NCBI RefSeq assembly: GCF_018917865.1
Contig: NZ_JAHLPM010000005.1
Span: 148,686 to 212,685, forward strand
Source: Tissierella simiarum
GTDB taxonomy: Bacteria; Bacillota; Clostridia; Tissierellales; Tissierellaceae
Reading direction: 5' to 3'
DNA: 64,000 nucleotides
Part shown: in pieces, positions 8,601 through 15,996 of the stretch
Position numbering within the stretch: position 1 is the first letter of the stretch
Layout: every line of letters starts with the position of its first letter
Position numbers and translations under genes: made by a program
The notes under the pieces: model-generated
Databases searched by the model: none
The model's input: only the letters and a program-made list of their open reading frames with translations
What the model was told of the DNA's origin: nothing

Positions 8601-9086
8601 CTAATATCTCAACTCAATAAAATATCCCATTATATAAAGTATCCAAATATGAAGGGGATAAAAAATATAAAAGAAGTATTTAAGATTGAATCCTCTTTTG
8701 CCATTATACATTAGCATAAATGGTAGAGAAAAAACCATCATCCACTGGGGATTAAGGACAAAAAGATTATTATAAGTAAATCCACCTGTTAAAAATATAG
8801 AAGATAATAAGATATAAGCAATGGACATTTTTATTTTATCCTTTTTAAAATAAAAGAAAATTAAAACCATAGCGGTTCCAATAAAAGAACCTTCCGTAAA
8901 GAGAGAGATTAAACAGATGATAAATATTAATAAGATATTTTTTACTTTGTTTCTACCTTCCCTATTATTTAAGTTATCAATAGCAATAAGCAAGGCTATG
9001 CCCATAGCCATAGATAAAAATATATTATTTGTCACAAAATAATCTCTTCTAAAGGTAAAAGATACTAGGAAGTTTCCAATAAGCAT
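8601..9086 (-). CDS. TraX-family membrane protein, C-terminal piece (split gene)
   Basis: From the ATG at 9086 this encodes 161 residues with about five hydrophobic segments, resembling the C-terminal two-thirds of TraX-family proteins (first known from F-pilin acetylation; chromosomal members of unknown role). The N-terminal third is the separate ORF at 9086-9313 in another frame. The stop of the first and the start of the second overlap as TAATG, with GGGAGG just upstream, so the second piece could be made by coupled reinitiation. The frame also runs upstream to an ATG at 9098. Either a frameshifted pseudogene or a genuinely two-part protein; the former is the default. Confidence 0.6.
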   Translation of the reverse strand: MLIGNFLVSFTFRRDYFVTNNIFLSMAMGIALLIAIDNLNNREGRNKVKNILLIFIICLISLFTEGSFIGTAMVLIFFYFKKDKIKMSIAYILLSSIFLTGGFTYNNLFVLNPQWMMVFSLPFMLMYNGKRGFNLKYFFYIFYPLHIWILYIMGYFIELRY

Positions 9087-9313
9087 TATTCCTCCCATTT
9101 AAAGAGTCTCATCATATAAGCATTTCTATTTCTCGTATGCTCATATCCTTCTACTAGAAGATAAAAGAAAATTGGTGCCACCAATCTGCCTAGCCAGTGA
9201 AACCAATAGGGTGTATTTGGTATAAATTGAGCAACATGATCAAAGACCATAAGCACTACCATTATCAATTTTAAAGTAAATCCATCAAAAAATTGCATAT
9301 ACTCCAACTCCAT
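9086..9313 (-). CDS. TraX-family protein, N-terminal piece (split gene)
   Basis: A 75-residue ORF with the TraX start DGFTLKLIMVVLMVFDH and the segment WLGRLVAPIFFYLLVEGYEHTRN, both characteristic of the family's first two membrane helices. It then stops after RLFKWEE, where homologs continue directly into another helix. A one-base change of frame near 9090-9098 would restore a single protein of about 235-240 residues, the usual TraX size. A plausible ribosome site was not obvious before the ATG. Confidence 0.6.
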   Translation of the reverse strand: MELEYMQFFDGFTLKLIMVVLMVFDHVAQFIPNTPYWFHWLGRLVAPIFFYLLVEGYEHTRNRNAYMMRLFKWEE

Positions 9314-9331
9314 TCTTTATGGTAAAGGTTT

Positions 9332-9919
9332 TTAATTACCTAAAAAAGTATCAATTAAGTTTTCAGCTAATTTTTTTTGTATAGATGCTTGTGTAATAAG
9401 GAAGAAAATTATTGAAAAGAATATTAAGGCATCTGAATTTTTTTCTTCAGGATGAATTTGTTCTTCTAATTCATCAAATTTTTTTAATATTTCTTCAGAA
9501 AAAGTATTATATTCTATAGCTTGGATTTCTACAAAATTTTTATATAATTCTTCAATAGGAATAGACATATTTTTTTCTTTATCTTTTCTCTCAGAAATAG
9601 GAGATAATAAAGAATGAATATCACCTATAGATAAAACTTGTTTTAAATGATAAGTTAAAATCAATAACATCATATGTTTTTTAGAATATTTTTTCTTTAC
9701 AGGAGCTGGAAGAATTTTATTTTTTGTATAATTATTAATCATAGTTTTGGTCAAGATTTTATCTTCTTCTGTTCTTTTAAACTCTTGAAGTTTATCTTCC
9801 ATAAAGGTTGTTACTTGATCCATGTACAATTCAATATCGGGAATTTCAGAAACATCAATAGTCTTGAAATGTAAGCTTTCTTTGATTAAATTTAATAGTT
9901 GTTCTTTATCAAACTCCAC
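9332..9919 (-). CDS. DUF1836 domain protein
   Basis: A 195-residue cytoplasmic protein. The core YMDQVTTFME...LTKTMINNYTKNKILPAPVKKKYSKKHM matches the DUF1836 pattern, a MerR-like helix-turn-helix fold found in Firmicutes, so DNA binding is plausible. The C-terminal half is helical and ends in a hydrophobic segment (IFFSIIFFLITQASI). I placed the start at GTG 9919 because GAGGTG lies six bases upstream; the longer GTG at 9928 is itself part of that ribosome site. It is transcribed divergently from hemolysin III. Function unknown. Confidence 0.7.
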   Translation of the reverse strand: MEFDKEQLLNLIKESLHFKTIDVSEIPDIELYMDQVTTFMEDKLQEFKRTEEDKILTKTMINNYTKNKILPAPVKKKYSKKHMMLLILTYHLKQVLSIGDIHSLLSPISERKDKEKNMSIPIEELYKNFVEIQAIEYNTFSEEILKKFDELEEQIHPEEKNSDALIFFSIIFFLITQASIQKKLAENLIDTFLGN

Positions 9920-10000
9920 AATTATCACCTCATTCTAATTATAGGGTATCTAATACTACATATCAACATAATGATATGAAAAGGTAAAGAAAAATAATAA

Positions 10001-10036
10001 AAACATATTGTTATGTTTTTAAAATAAGTATATAAT
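10001..10036 (+). promoter_or_regulatory. Sigma-A-type promoter with dyad over the -35, before hemolysin III gene
   Basis: TTGTTA (10008-10013), 17 bases, then TATAAT (10031-10036). The dyad AAACATA-TTGT-TATGTTT (10001-10018) overlaps the -35 and could be a repressor site; the divergent DUF1836 protein is a candidate binder by position only. Confidence 0.6.
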
Positions 10037-10092
10037 ATAATGTAGTAATAAAAACTATATAATAATACATGAGCAAGAGGAGAGGTGGTTCG

Positions 10093-10746
10093 ATGAAGCG
10101 TAAAATTAAAGATCCAGTTAGTGCATTAACTCATTTATTAGGAGCTGTTTTATCCATATTAGGGGCATTAATTCTTATTCGACATGCTTACCAAGAAGCT
10201 ACAACTTGGCATATTGTTTCTTTTATTATCTATAGTATTAGTCTTATTTCATTGTATACAGCTAGCACAGTATATCACTGGGTTCCGATTTCAGGGGAAA
10301 AAGGATTAATCTTTAGAAAAATAGACCATATGATGATTTATATTTTAATAGCTGGAACATATACCCCTATATGTTTAATTTCTCTTCGTGGTCCTTGGGG
10401 ATGGAGTTTACTTATTAGTATTTGGATTCTTGCTATTGCAGGAATTATTTTAAAAAGTATTTCTATGGATATTCCTCGATGGCTGTCTACAGGAATATAT
10501 ATTGTAATGGGTTGGCTTGTGGTAATTGCATTTTATCCACTTAGAAGATCTCTTCCAACACAAGGTATTCTTTGGCTAATAGGAGGGGGAATTGTTTATA
10601 CATTGGGAGCCGTTATCTATGCTTTAAAATGGCCTAAATTTACGAATAAATGGTTTGGATTTCACGAGTTATTTCATTTATTCGTTATAGGTGGTAGTGT
10701 ATGTCACTTTTTGTTAATGTATAAATATATCTTGTATACAGTATAG
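10093..10746 (+). CDS. Hemolysin III family (PAQR-type) membrane protein
   Basis: From ATG 10093 the product has 217 residues with seven predicted membrane segments. The conserved motifs STVYHW (near residue 55), FRKIDHMMIYILIAGTYTP, and the C-terminal HELFH...CHF histidines are those of the hemolysin III/PAQR superfamily, thought to be metal-dependent membrane hydrolases; bacterial YqfA-type members affect membrane homeostasis. I preferred ATG 10093 to the upstream in-frame ATG 10069 because GAGAGGTGG sits four bases before it. Monocistronic: own promoter and terminator. Confidence 0.88.
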   Translation: MKRKIKDPVSALTHLLGAVLSILGALILIRHAYQEATTWHIVSFIIYSISLISLYTASTVYHWVPISGEKGLIFRKIDHMMIYILIAGTYTPICLISLRGPWGWSLLISIWILAIAGIILKSISMDIPRWLSTGIYIVMGWLVVIAFYPLRRSLPTQGILWLIGGGIVYTLGAVIYALKWPKFTNKWFGFHELFHLFVIGGSVCHFLLMYKYILYTV

Positions 10747-10760
10747 AAATAAGATTTAGA

Positions 10761-10792
10761 TGCTAGTGCTTATTTACACTAGCATTTTTATT
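10761..10792 (+). terminator. Terminator of the hemolysin III gene
   Basis: The stem TGCTAGTG / CACTAGCA has an eight-base loop, followed by TTTTTATT. The next promoter begins within the T tract. Confidence 0.8.
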
Positions 10793-10851
10793 GACAAAGA
10801 CGGACTGTATTGATAATATGTAAGCATAATAGATACACTTCTAAAGTGTAT
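10791..10851 (+). promoter_or_regulatory. Promoter and downstream dyad before the class V aminotransferase
   Basis: TTGACA (10791-10796), 17 bases, TAATAT (10814-10819). A dyad, ATACACTT-CTA-AAGTGTAT (10833-10851), lies just downstream of the expected start point, a typical place for a repressor operator or 5' mRNA hairpin. Confidence 0.65.
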
Positions 10852-10884
10852 TAGTACAAAGTATATTAATAGGGAGGTCTATAA

Positions 10885-12012
10885 ATGAGAAGTCCATTAT
10901 TAATGACACCTGGGCCAACTCAGATTCATGAAAGTGTAAGGTCGGCAATGGCAAAAAATATAACCAATCCAGATTTAGATGTAAGTTTTTTTGAATTTTA
11001 TAAGGAAACTTGTAATAAATTAAAAAAACTTTTAAACACCAAAGAAGATATACTTATTCTAGGAGGGGAAGGGATACTTGGCTTAGAAGCAGCTTGTGCT
11101 TCCTTAATAGAGCCAGAGGATAGAGTACTTTGTATTGATAATGGAATATTTGGAAATGGGTTTGGTGATTTTGTAAAGATATATGGGGGAAAAGTAGAAT
11201 ATTTTAAGGGAGATTATAGAAAGGCCATTGATATAGAAGAATTAGAACAGTTTTTAGTAAAAGACCACAATTTTAAATTAGCCACTATGGTTCATTGTGA
11301 GACACCTTCAGGAATTACCAATCCTGTAGATAAAATATGTAATTTATTAAATAAATATAATATAATTAGTGTAGTAGATTCTGTTTCAGCAATTGGTGGA
11401 GAACTAGTAGAAGTAGATAAATGGGGAATAGATATAATTTTAGGTGGCAGCCAAAAATGTATATCTGCATCCCCTGGATTAACATTTTTAAGTATATCTA
11501 AAAGAGCTTGGAATACAATTCTTAACAGAAAAACACCTATAGCTTCCTTTTACTGTAATTTAGCATTATGGAAAAATTGGTATGAAGAAAAGTGGTTCCC
11601 TTATACCCAGCCAATAAGTGATATTTATGGATTAGATTGTGCCATTGATATAATACTAGAAGAAAATAATTACATAGAAAGACATAGAAGCCTTAGTGAA
11701 AAAGTAAGAAATGCTATAATTAAATCAGGTCTAGAATTATATCCTTTGGATGGATATTCTAATACTGTAACTACTATGGTAATCCCTAAAGGTATCACCT
11801 TTAACGAAATATATAATAATATGCTAAATGAACATAATATAATGGTAGCCGGAGCTTTTGATTATTTAAAAGATAAAGTAATAAGAATAGGACATATGGG
11901 GGAAAATTGCCATGAAGAAAAAATATATATTACATTAAAAGCATTAGATGAGACCTTGAAGAAATATGGAGTAAAGATAGATGGCAGCATACATAAGTAT
12001 TTTGCTGAATGA
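10885..12012 (+). CDS. Class V aminotransferase (alanine-glyoxylate / serine-pyruvate aminotransferase-like)
   Basis: A 375-residue PLP enzyme starting with LMTPGPTQIH, the usual opening of the serine-pyruvate/alanine-glyoxylate group. The cofactor-binding aspartate lies in VVDSVSAIGGE and the PLP lysine is K191 in GGSQKC. Relatives also include PucG-type ureidoglycine-glyoxylate and phosphonate aminotransferases; the amino donor cannot be read from the sequence, and no purine or phosphonate genes adjoin. The ATG follows GGGAGG. The gene is monocistronic, with a terminator shared with tRNA-Val. Confidence 0.85.
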   Translation: MRSPLLMTPGPTQIHESVRSAMAKNITNPDLDVSFFEFYKETCNKLKKLLNTKEDILILGGEGILGLEAACASLIEPEDRVLCIDNGIFGNGFGDFVKIYGGKVEYFKGDYRKAIDIEELEQFLVKDHNFKLATMVHCETPSGITNPVDKICNLLNKYNIISVVDSVSAIGGELVEVDKWGIDIILGGSQKCISASPGLTFLSISKRAWNTILNRKTPIASFYCNLALWKNWYEEKWFPYTQPISDIYGLDCAIDIILEENNYIERHRSLSEKVRNAIIKSGLELYPLDGYSNTVTTMVIPKGITFNEIYNNMLNEHNIMVAGAFDYLKDKVIRIGHMGENCHEEKIYITLKALDETLKKYGVKIDGSIHKYFAE

Positions 12013-12025
12013 AAATAAAGTATAA

Positions 12026-12067
12026 ATAAAAAAAGCATTCAATTTCAAAGTTGAATGCTTTTTTTAT
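12026..12067. terminator. Bidirectional terminator between aminotransferase and tRNA-Val
   Basis: AAAAAAAGCATTCAA and TTGAATGCTTTTTTT form a perfect stem with A and T runs on both sides, so it can stop the aminotransferase transcript (+) and the tRNA transcript (-). Confidence 0.85.
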
Positions 12068-12079
12068 TTTATCAAGAAA

Positions 12080-12156
12080 TGGTGGGCGATATTGGAATCG
12101 AACCAACGACCTCCACGATGTCAACGTGGCACTCTAACCAGCTGAGCTAACCGCCC
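12080..12156 (-). tRNA. tRNA-Val (anticodon GAC)
   Basis: The minus strand reads GGGCGGTTAGCTCAGC at the 5' end and ends GCCCACCA, with CCA encoded. The acceptor arm pairs in all seven positions (one G-U). The anticodon arm CCACG-TTGACAT-CGTGG gives GAC, decoding GUC valine codons. The T arm GGTTCGATTCC is standard. Confidence 0.96.
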
Positions 12157-12176
12157 TTATATTTACTTACTTAGGT

Positions 12177-12205
12177 ATAGTATCATATCTGCAAAGATTT
12201 TTCAA
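12177..12205 (-). promoter_or_regulatory. Promoter of tRNA-Val
   Basis: On the minus strand TTGAAA (12205-12200), 17 bases, then TACTAT (12182-12177), about 20 bases before the mature tRNA 5' end. Confidence 0.65.
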
Positions 12206-12281
12206 TTGCTAAATAGTATTGTTTTTTATAATCATATAAGTTAAAATTGGATTAAATTATAAAGGAAAGAGGGTTTTTAGA

Positions 12282-12863
12282 ATGAATAAAATTATTCCAA
12301 ATAGAGAAAAAGCTTATGAATTATTGAAAAAATACAATAAAAGTGAAAGTCTTATAAGACATGCACTAACTGTAGAATCTGTTATGCTACACTTTGCAGA
12401 ATTGTTTGAGGAAGAAGATGTAGATAAGTGGGGAATAATAGGATTGATTCACGATCTTGATTATGAACTGTATCCAGAAGAACATTGTAAAAAGACAAGA
12501 GAAATTTTAACAAAAGAAAACTGGCCTGAAGACTATATTCGAGCTATAGAAAGCCATGGATGGAATATTTGCACTGATGTTGAGCCTGTAGAGAAAATGG
12601 AAAAGGTATTATATACCATTGATGAGTTAACTGGACTAATAACTGCTACTGCTCTTATGCGTCCAAGTAAAAGTATTTTGGATATGAAAGTAAAATCAGT
12701 TAAGAAAAAGTGGAAGGATAAGGGATTTGCTGCAGGAGTTAATAGGGAAGTGATTGAAGAAGGAGCAAAAATGTTAGGAATGGAAATAGATGAAGTAATT
12801 AATGAAACTATAAAGGGAATGCAAAAAGCAGCAGAAGAAATTGGATTGAAAGGTGAATTATAG
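12282..12863 (+). CDS. HD-domain phosphohydrolase
   Basis: A 193-residue single-domain HD protein. The metal ligands are seen as H27 in LIRHALTVE, the HD pair in GLIHDLDYE (near 65), and a histidine in IESHGW (near 88). Such proteins are metal-dependent phosphohydrolases acting on nucleotides or phosphate esters; the close clostridial group is annotated as HDIG-domain proteins of unknown substrate. The ribosome site AAAGGAAAGAGGG precedes the ATG. It lies 59 bp before thiol peroxidase, possibly cotranscribed. Cytoplasmic. Confidence 0.8.
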   Translation: MNKIIPNREKAYELLKKYNKSESLIRHALTVESVMLHFAELFEEEDVDKWGIIGLIHDLDYELYPEEHCKKTREILTKENWPEDYIRAIESHGWNICTDVEPVEKMEKVLYTIDELTGLITATALMRPSKSILDMKVKSVKKKWKDKGFAAGVNREVIEEGAKMLGMEIDEVINETIKGMQKAAEEIGLKGEL

Positions 12864-12922
12864 GGTAAAATTATTAAGAAGTATAATAAATGAATTTACC
12901 TATAGAAAGGAGAAAATATGAA

Positions 12923-13435
12923 ATGGAAAAAAGAGAGGGTCTAGTCACTATGGGCGGGAATCCGATAACTCTTATAGGTAAGGAAATAAAAGTAGGAGAT
13001 CAAGGACCTGATTTTACAGTATTAAGAAATGATTTATCAGCATATTCTTTAAAAGATGCAGGAGACAAGATAAAAATAATCAGCGTAGTTCCTTCCTTAG
13101 ATACAGGTGTATGTGAACTTCAAACTATAAACTTTAATCAAACTGCATCTGACTTAGATGATGTTATTATTCTTACCATTTCTGTAGATTTACCTTTTGC
13201 ACAAAAAAGATTTTGTTCAGCCAATGACATTAACAAAGTAATTACTTTATCTGACCATAGAGATTTATCTTTTGGAATGAACTACGGATTTGTCATAGAA
13301 GAATTAAGATTACTTAGTAGAGGAATTGTAGTTCTTGATAGGAATAATGTTGTTAGATATGTTGAGTATGTAAAAGAAGTTGGAGAGCAGCCAAACTATG
13401 ATAAAGCCATAGAAGAAGTTAAAAAACTAATATAA
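12923..13435 (+). CDS. tpx: Thiol peroxidase (atypical 2-Cys peroxiredoxin)
   Basis: A 170-residue Tpx. The peroxidatic cysteine is C64 in PSLDTGVCELQT and the resolving cysteine C98 in FAQKRFCSAND, both at family positions. It reduces hydrogen peroxide and lipid hydroperoxides with thioredoxin. I set the start at ATG 12923 because AAAGGAG ends ten bases before it and the protein then matches Tpx length; the longer in-frame ATG at 12890 lies before that ribosome site. Part of the anaerobe's oxidative defence, together with the peroxiredoxin at 31058. Confidence 0.93.
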   Translation: MEKREGLVTMGGNPITLIGKEIKVGDQGPDFTVLRNDLSAYSLKDAGDKIKIISVVPSLDTGVCELQTINFNQTASDLDDVIILTISVDLPFAQKRFCSANDINKVITLSDHRDLSFGMNYGFVIEELRLLSRGIVVLDRNNVVRYVEYVKEVGEQPNYDKAIEEVKKLI

Positions 13436-13443
13436 ATTTAGGA

Positions 13444-13471
13444 AAGAATCTCGTAAGAGGTTCTTTTTTTA
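13444..13471 (+). terminator. Terminator after tpx
   Basis: The stem AGAATCTC-GTAA-GAGGTTCT (one G-T pair) is followed by TTTTTTT. Confidence 0.75.
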
Positions 13472-13539
13472 TGTATATTTTTTATGCAAATCCACAAAAT
13501 ACTTTTATATGAGTATATTTCATAAAAGGAGTGGTCGCA

Positions 13540-15963
13540 ATTAAAGGAGTAATAATGTCGGGAGGAATGGGAACAAGGCTTAGACCTTTAACTTGTCATT
13601 TACCTAAGCCAATGGTACCTATTTTTAATAAACCAGTAATGGAATATGGAATAGACCTTTTAAAGGAATATGGAATTGATGATATAGCGGTTACACTATA
13701 CTATTTACCTACTATGATTATGAATCATTTCGGAGATGGATCGAGTTACAATGCAAATATTAAATACTATATTGAAGAAAAACCATTAGGTACTGGTGGT
13801 AGTGTAAAAAATGCTCACGAATTTTTAAATAGCACCTTTGTTGTAATTAGTGGAGATGCTTTTACTAACATAGATTTAAAGAAAGCCTATAATTTTCATA
13901 AAGAGAAAGGCTCTAAGGCTACTTTAGTATTAAAAAGAGAACCGATTCCATTAGAATATGGTGTAGTTATAACTGATGATAACGGAAAGATAATAAGATT
14001 TCTAGAAAAACCTAGCTGGGGTGAAGTCTTTAGTGACACCATTAATACAGGCATATACATTTTAGAACCAGAAGTATTAGATTATTATAAACAAGGACAA
14101 AACTTTGATTTTAGTAAAGATTTATTTCCAAGACTTCTTAAAGACAACATACCTATGTATGGTTATATAACGGAGGAATATTGGTGTGATGTTGGGGATT
14201 TAGATACTTATATAGGAACGCATATAGACATACTTTCAGATGAAAAGAAACATTACTTATTAGGAAAACCGCAAAGTAAGGGAATATGGATAGGAGAAGG
14301 TACTGTTATCGAAAAAGATGCAAGAATACACCCACCTGTTTATATAGGAAGAAACTCTATAATAAGGGAAGGAGCTGTTATAGAACCTTATACAGTTATA
14401 GGAGATTATTGTGCAATATCTGAAGGAACTTCCATAAAAAGAAGTGTTATTTGGGATAAAGTTAATATTTCTAAAAACTGTGAAATTAGAAGATCTGTTA
14501 TATGTAACAATGTAAATATTAGTGAACGTAGCAGGATGTTTGAAGGTGTAGTAGTAGGTTCTTATTCTAAAATTTTTTCAGACACTACAGTAAAGCCTAA
14601 AATAAAAATATGGCCTTATAAGACAATACAAGAAAATGTTACAGTAAAGGATAATTTAATATGGGAAGAGAAAACTTCAAAAAAACTATTTGGCTATAGA
14701 AATATTTCAGGAAGATTTAATGTAAACTTAACTCCTGAAATTGCTACTAGAATTGGAACTGCTTATGCTTCTGTTATTAAGCCTAAAGGAACTTACGTTG
14801 TAAGCAGTGACGAATATAATTTATCAAAATCTATTAAAAACTCCATTATTTCAGGGATACTATCAACAGGTTCTCAAGTAATCGATATAAAAAATAGTAC
14901 TATACCTATATGTCGATTTGGAGTAAAACATTTTAAGGCAGATGGTGGTATTCATATAAGTACTGACAATCTTTACGAAGATATGCTACATATTGAATTT
15001 ATCAATAAGGAAGGAGCCAATATCGACAAAAACACAGAAAGAAAAATTGAAAATTCTTTTACTATAGAGGATTTTAAACGCTGCTCTGGTAATGAAATTA
15101 AAGATGTAGTCAATACTTATAATTTTTCTTCCATTTATATAAAAGAGGGAGTAGAAAAGTTAAAAAACATTAACGAAATCAGAAATAAAAAACCAAAACT
15201 GATTATAGCATCTCCATCCAAGAATATATCTAACTTAGCAGAAAGATATCTTAAAGATATTGGATGTCAAGTGAAAATAGTAGAATACAACAGAGAAATG
15301 GAAGTAGAAAGCTTTCAAAATATTATATTTGAGGAAACCGGGGATTTAGGAATTGTTTATAGCGGAAATGGAGAAAAAATAGTAGTTATGGATAGTACAA
15401 ATGTTATTCATGATGAAAAATATTATTTACTATCCTTACTAATAGGATTTAAGAGCGGAGAAATGAAAGAAGCAGTGGTTCCTTATAATTTTCCTAGGAT
15501 TGTGGAAAAAATAATCTATGAATATGAGGGAAGTACAATCTATAGCAAATCTAATATTTCAGATGTTATTCAAGAGATTGTAAATAGAAATATAGATTTT
15601 CAATATACTCTAAACTTTGATGGTATTTGGGCTTCAGGGAAAATAATTGACTATTTAATAGGTAACAATACTACTTTAACTAGGATAGTAGAAGAATTAC
15701 CTCAATATTTTTATATGAAAAGAGAGATTCCGTGTAAATGGGATGACAAAGGAAATATTATAAGGAGATTAACAGAAAATCGGCAGGAAGGAATTGAATT
15801 AAAAGAAGGTGTTAGGTTTATAGATGATGGAGGATGGGCATTAATTATTCCTGATGAAGAAAAACCTGTATTTAATCTCTATATAGAAGGTTACAATGAA
15901 GAATATGCAGAGGAGTTATGTACTCTTTATGATGAAAAAATCAAGAACTTAATGAAATCTTGA
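13540..15963 (+). CDS. Sugar-1-phosphate nucleotidylyltransferase with degenerate phosphomannomutase domain (mannose-1-phosphate guanylyltransferase-like)
   Basis: Three parts are visible: a nucleotidylyltransferase at 1-230 (SGGMGTRLRPLT and ISGDAFTNIDL), a left-handed beta-helix of hexapeptide repeats at about 245-370, and a phosphohexomutase-like module to residue 807. In the last, the phosphoserine motif TASHNP is replaced by a HISTDNLYED sequence, so mutase activity is doubtful. The family makes GDP-mannose or a related sugar nucleotide. Homologs open M-K-G-V-I-M, which here aligns with ATT at 13540, eight bases after AAAAGGAG; the GTG at 13531 overlaps that ribosome site. A rival start is ATG 13555 (AAAGGAG five bases upstream), which would remove the first beta strand. 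The next gene encodes a glucan synthase. Confidence 0.82.
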   Translation: MKGVIMSGGMGTRLRPLTCHLPKPMVPIFNKPVMEYGIDLLKEYGIDDIAVTLYYLPTMIMNHFGDGSSYNANIKYYIEEKPLGTGGSVKNAHEFLNSTFVVISGDAFTNIDLKKAYNFHKEKGSKATLVLKREPIPLEYGVVITDDNGKIIRFLEKPSWGEVFSDTINTGIYILEPEVLDYYKQGQNFDFSKDLFPRLLKDNIPMYGYITEEYWCDVGDLDTYIGTHIDILSDEKKHYLLGKPQSKGIWIGEGTVIEKDARIHPPVYIGRNSIIREGAVIEPYTVIGDYCAISEGTSIKRSVIWDKVNISKNCEIRRSVICNNVNISERSRMFEGVVVGSYSKIFSDTTVKPKIKIWPYKTIQENVTVKDNLIWEEKTSKKLFGYRNISGRFNVNLTPEIATRIGTAYASVIKPKGTYVVSSDEYNLSKSIKNSIISGILSTGSQVIDIKNSTIPICRFGVKHFKADGGIHISTDNLYEDMLHIEFINKEGANIDKNTERKIENSFTIEDFKRCSGNEIKDVVNTYNFSSIYIKEGVEKLKNINEIRNKKPKLIIASPSKNISNLAERYLKDIGCQVKIVEYNREMEVESFQNIIFEETGDLGIVYSGNGEKIVVMDSTNVIHDEKYYLLSLLIGFKSGEMKEAVVPYNFPRIVEKIIYEYEGSTIYSKSNISDVIQEIVNRNIDFQYTLNFDGIWASGKIIDYLIGNNTTLTRIVEELPQYFYMKREIPCKWDDKGNIIRRLTENRQEGIELKEGVRFIDDGGWALIIPDEEKPVFNLYIEGYNEEYAEELCTLYDEKIKNLMKS

Positions 15964-15996
15964 TTTAAGAACGTTAAGGATGAAAGGAAGGACGAT

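Noticed and set aside
9080..9100. Programmed ribosomal frameshift in the TraX gene
   Set aside because: No clear slippery heptamer before the stop; the TAATG with a ribosome site explains possible coupling more simply.
11930..12124. Minus-strand 64-codon ORF
   Set aside because: It runs through the tRNA-Val gene and a terminator; its N-terminal part is tRNA sequence read as protein.
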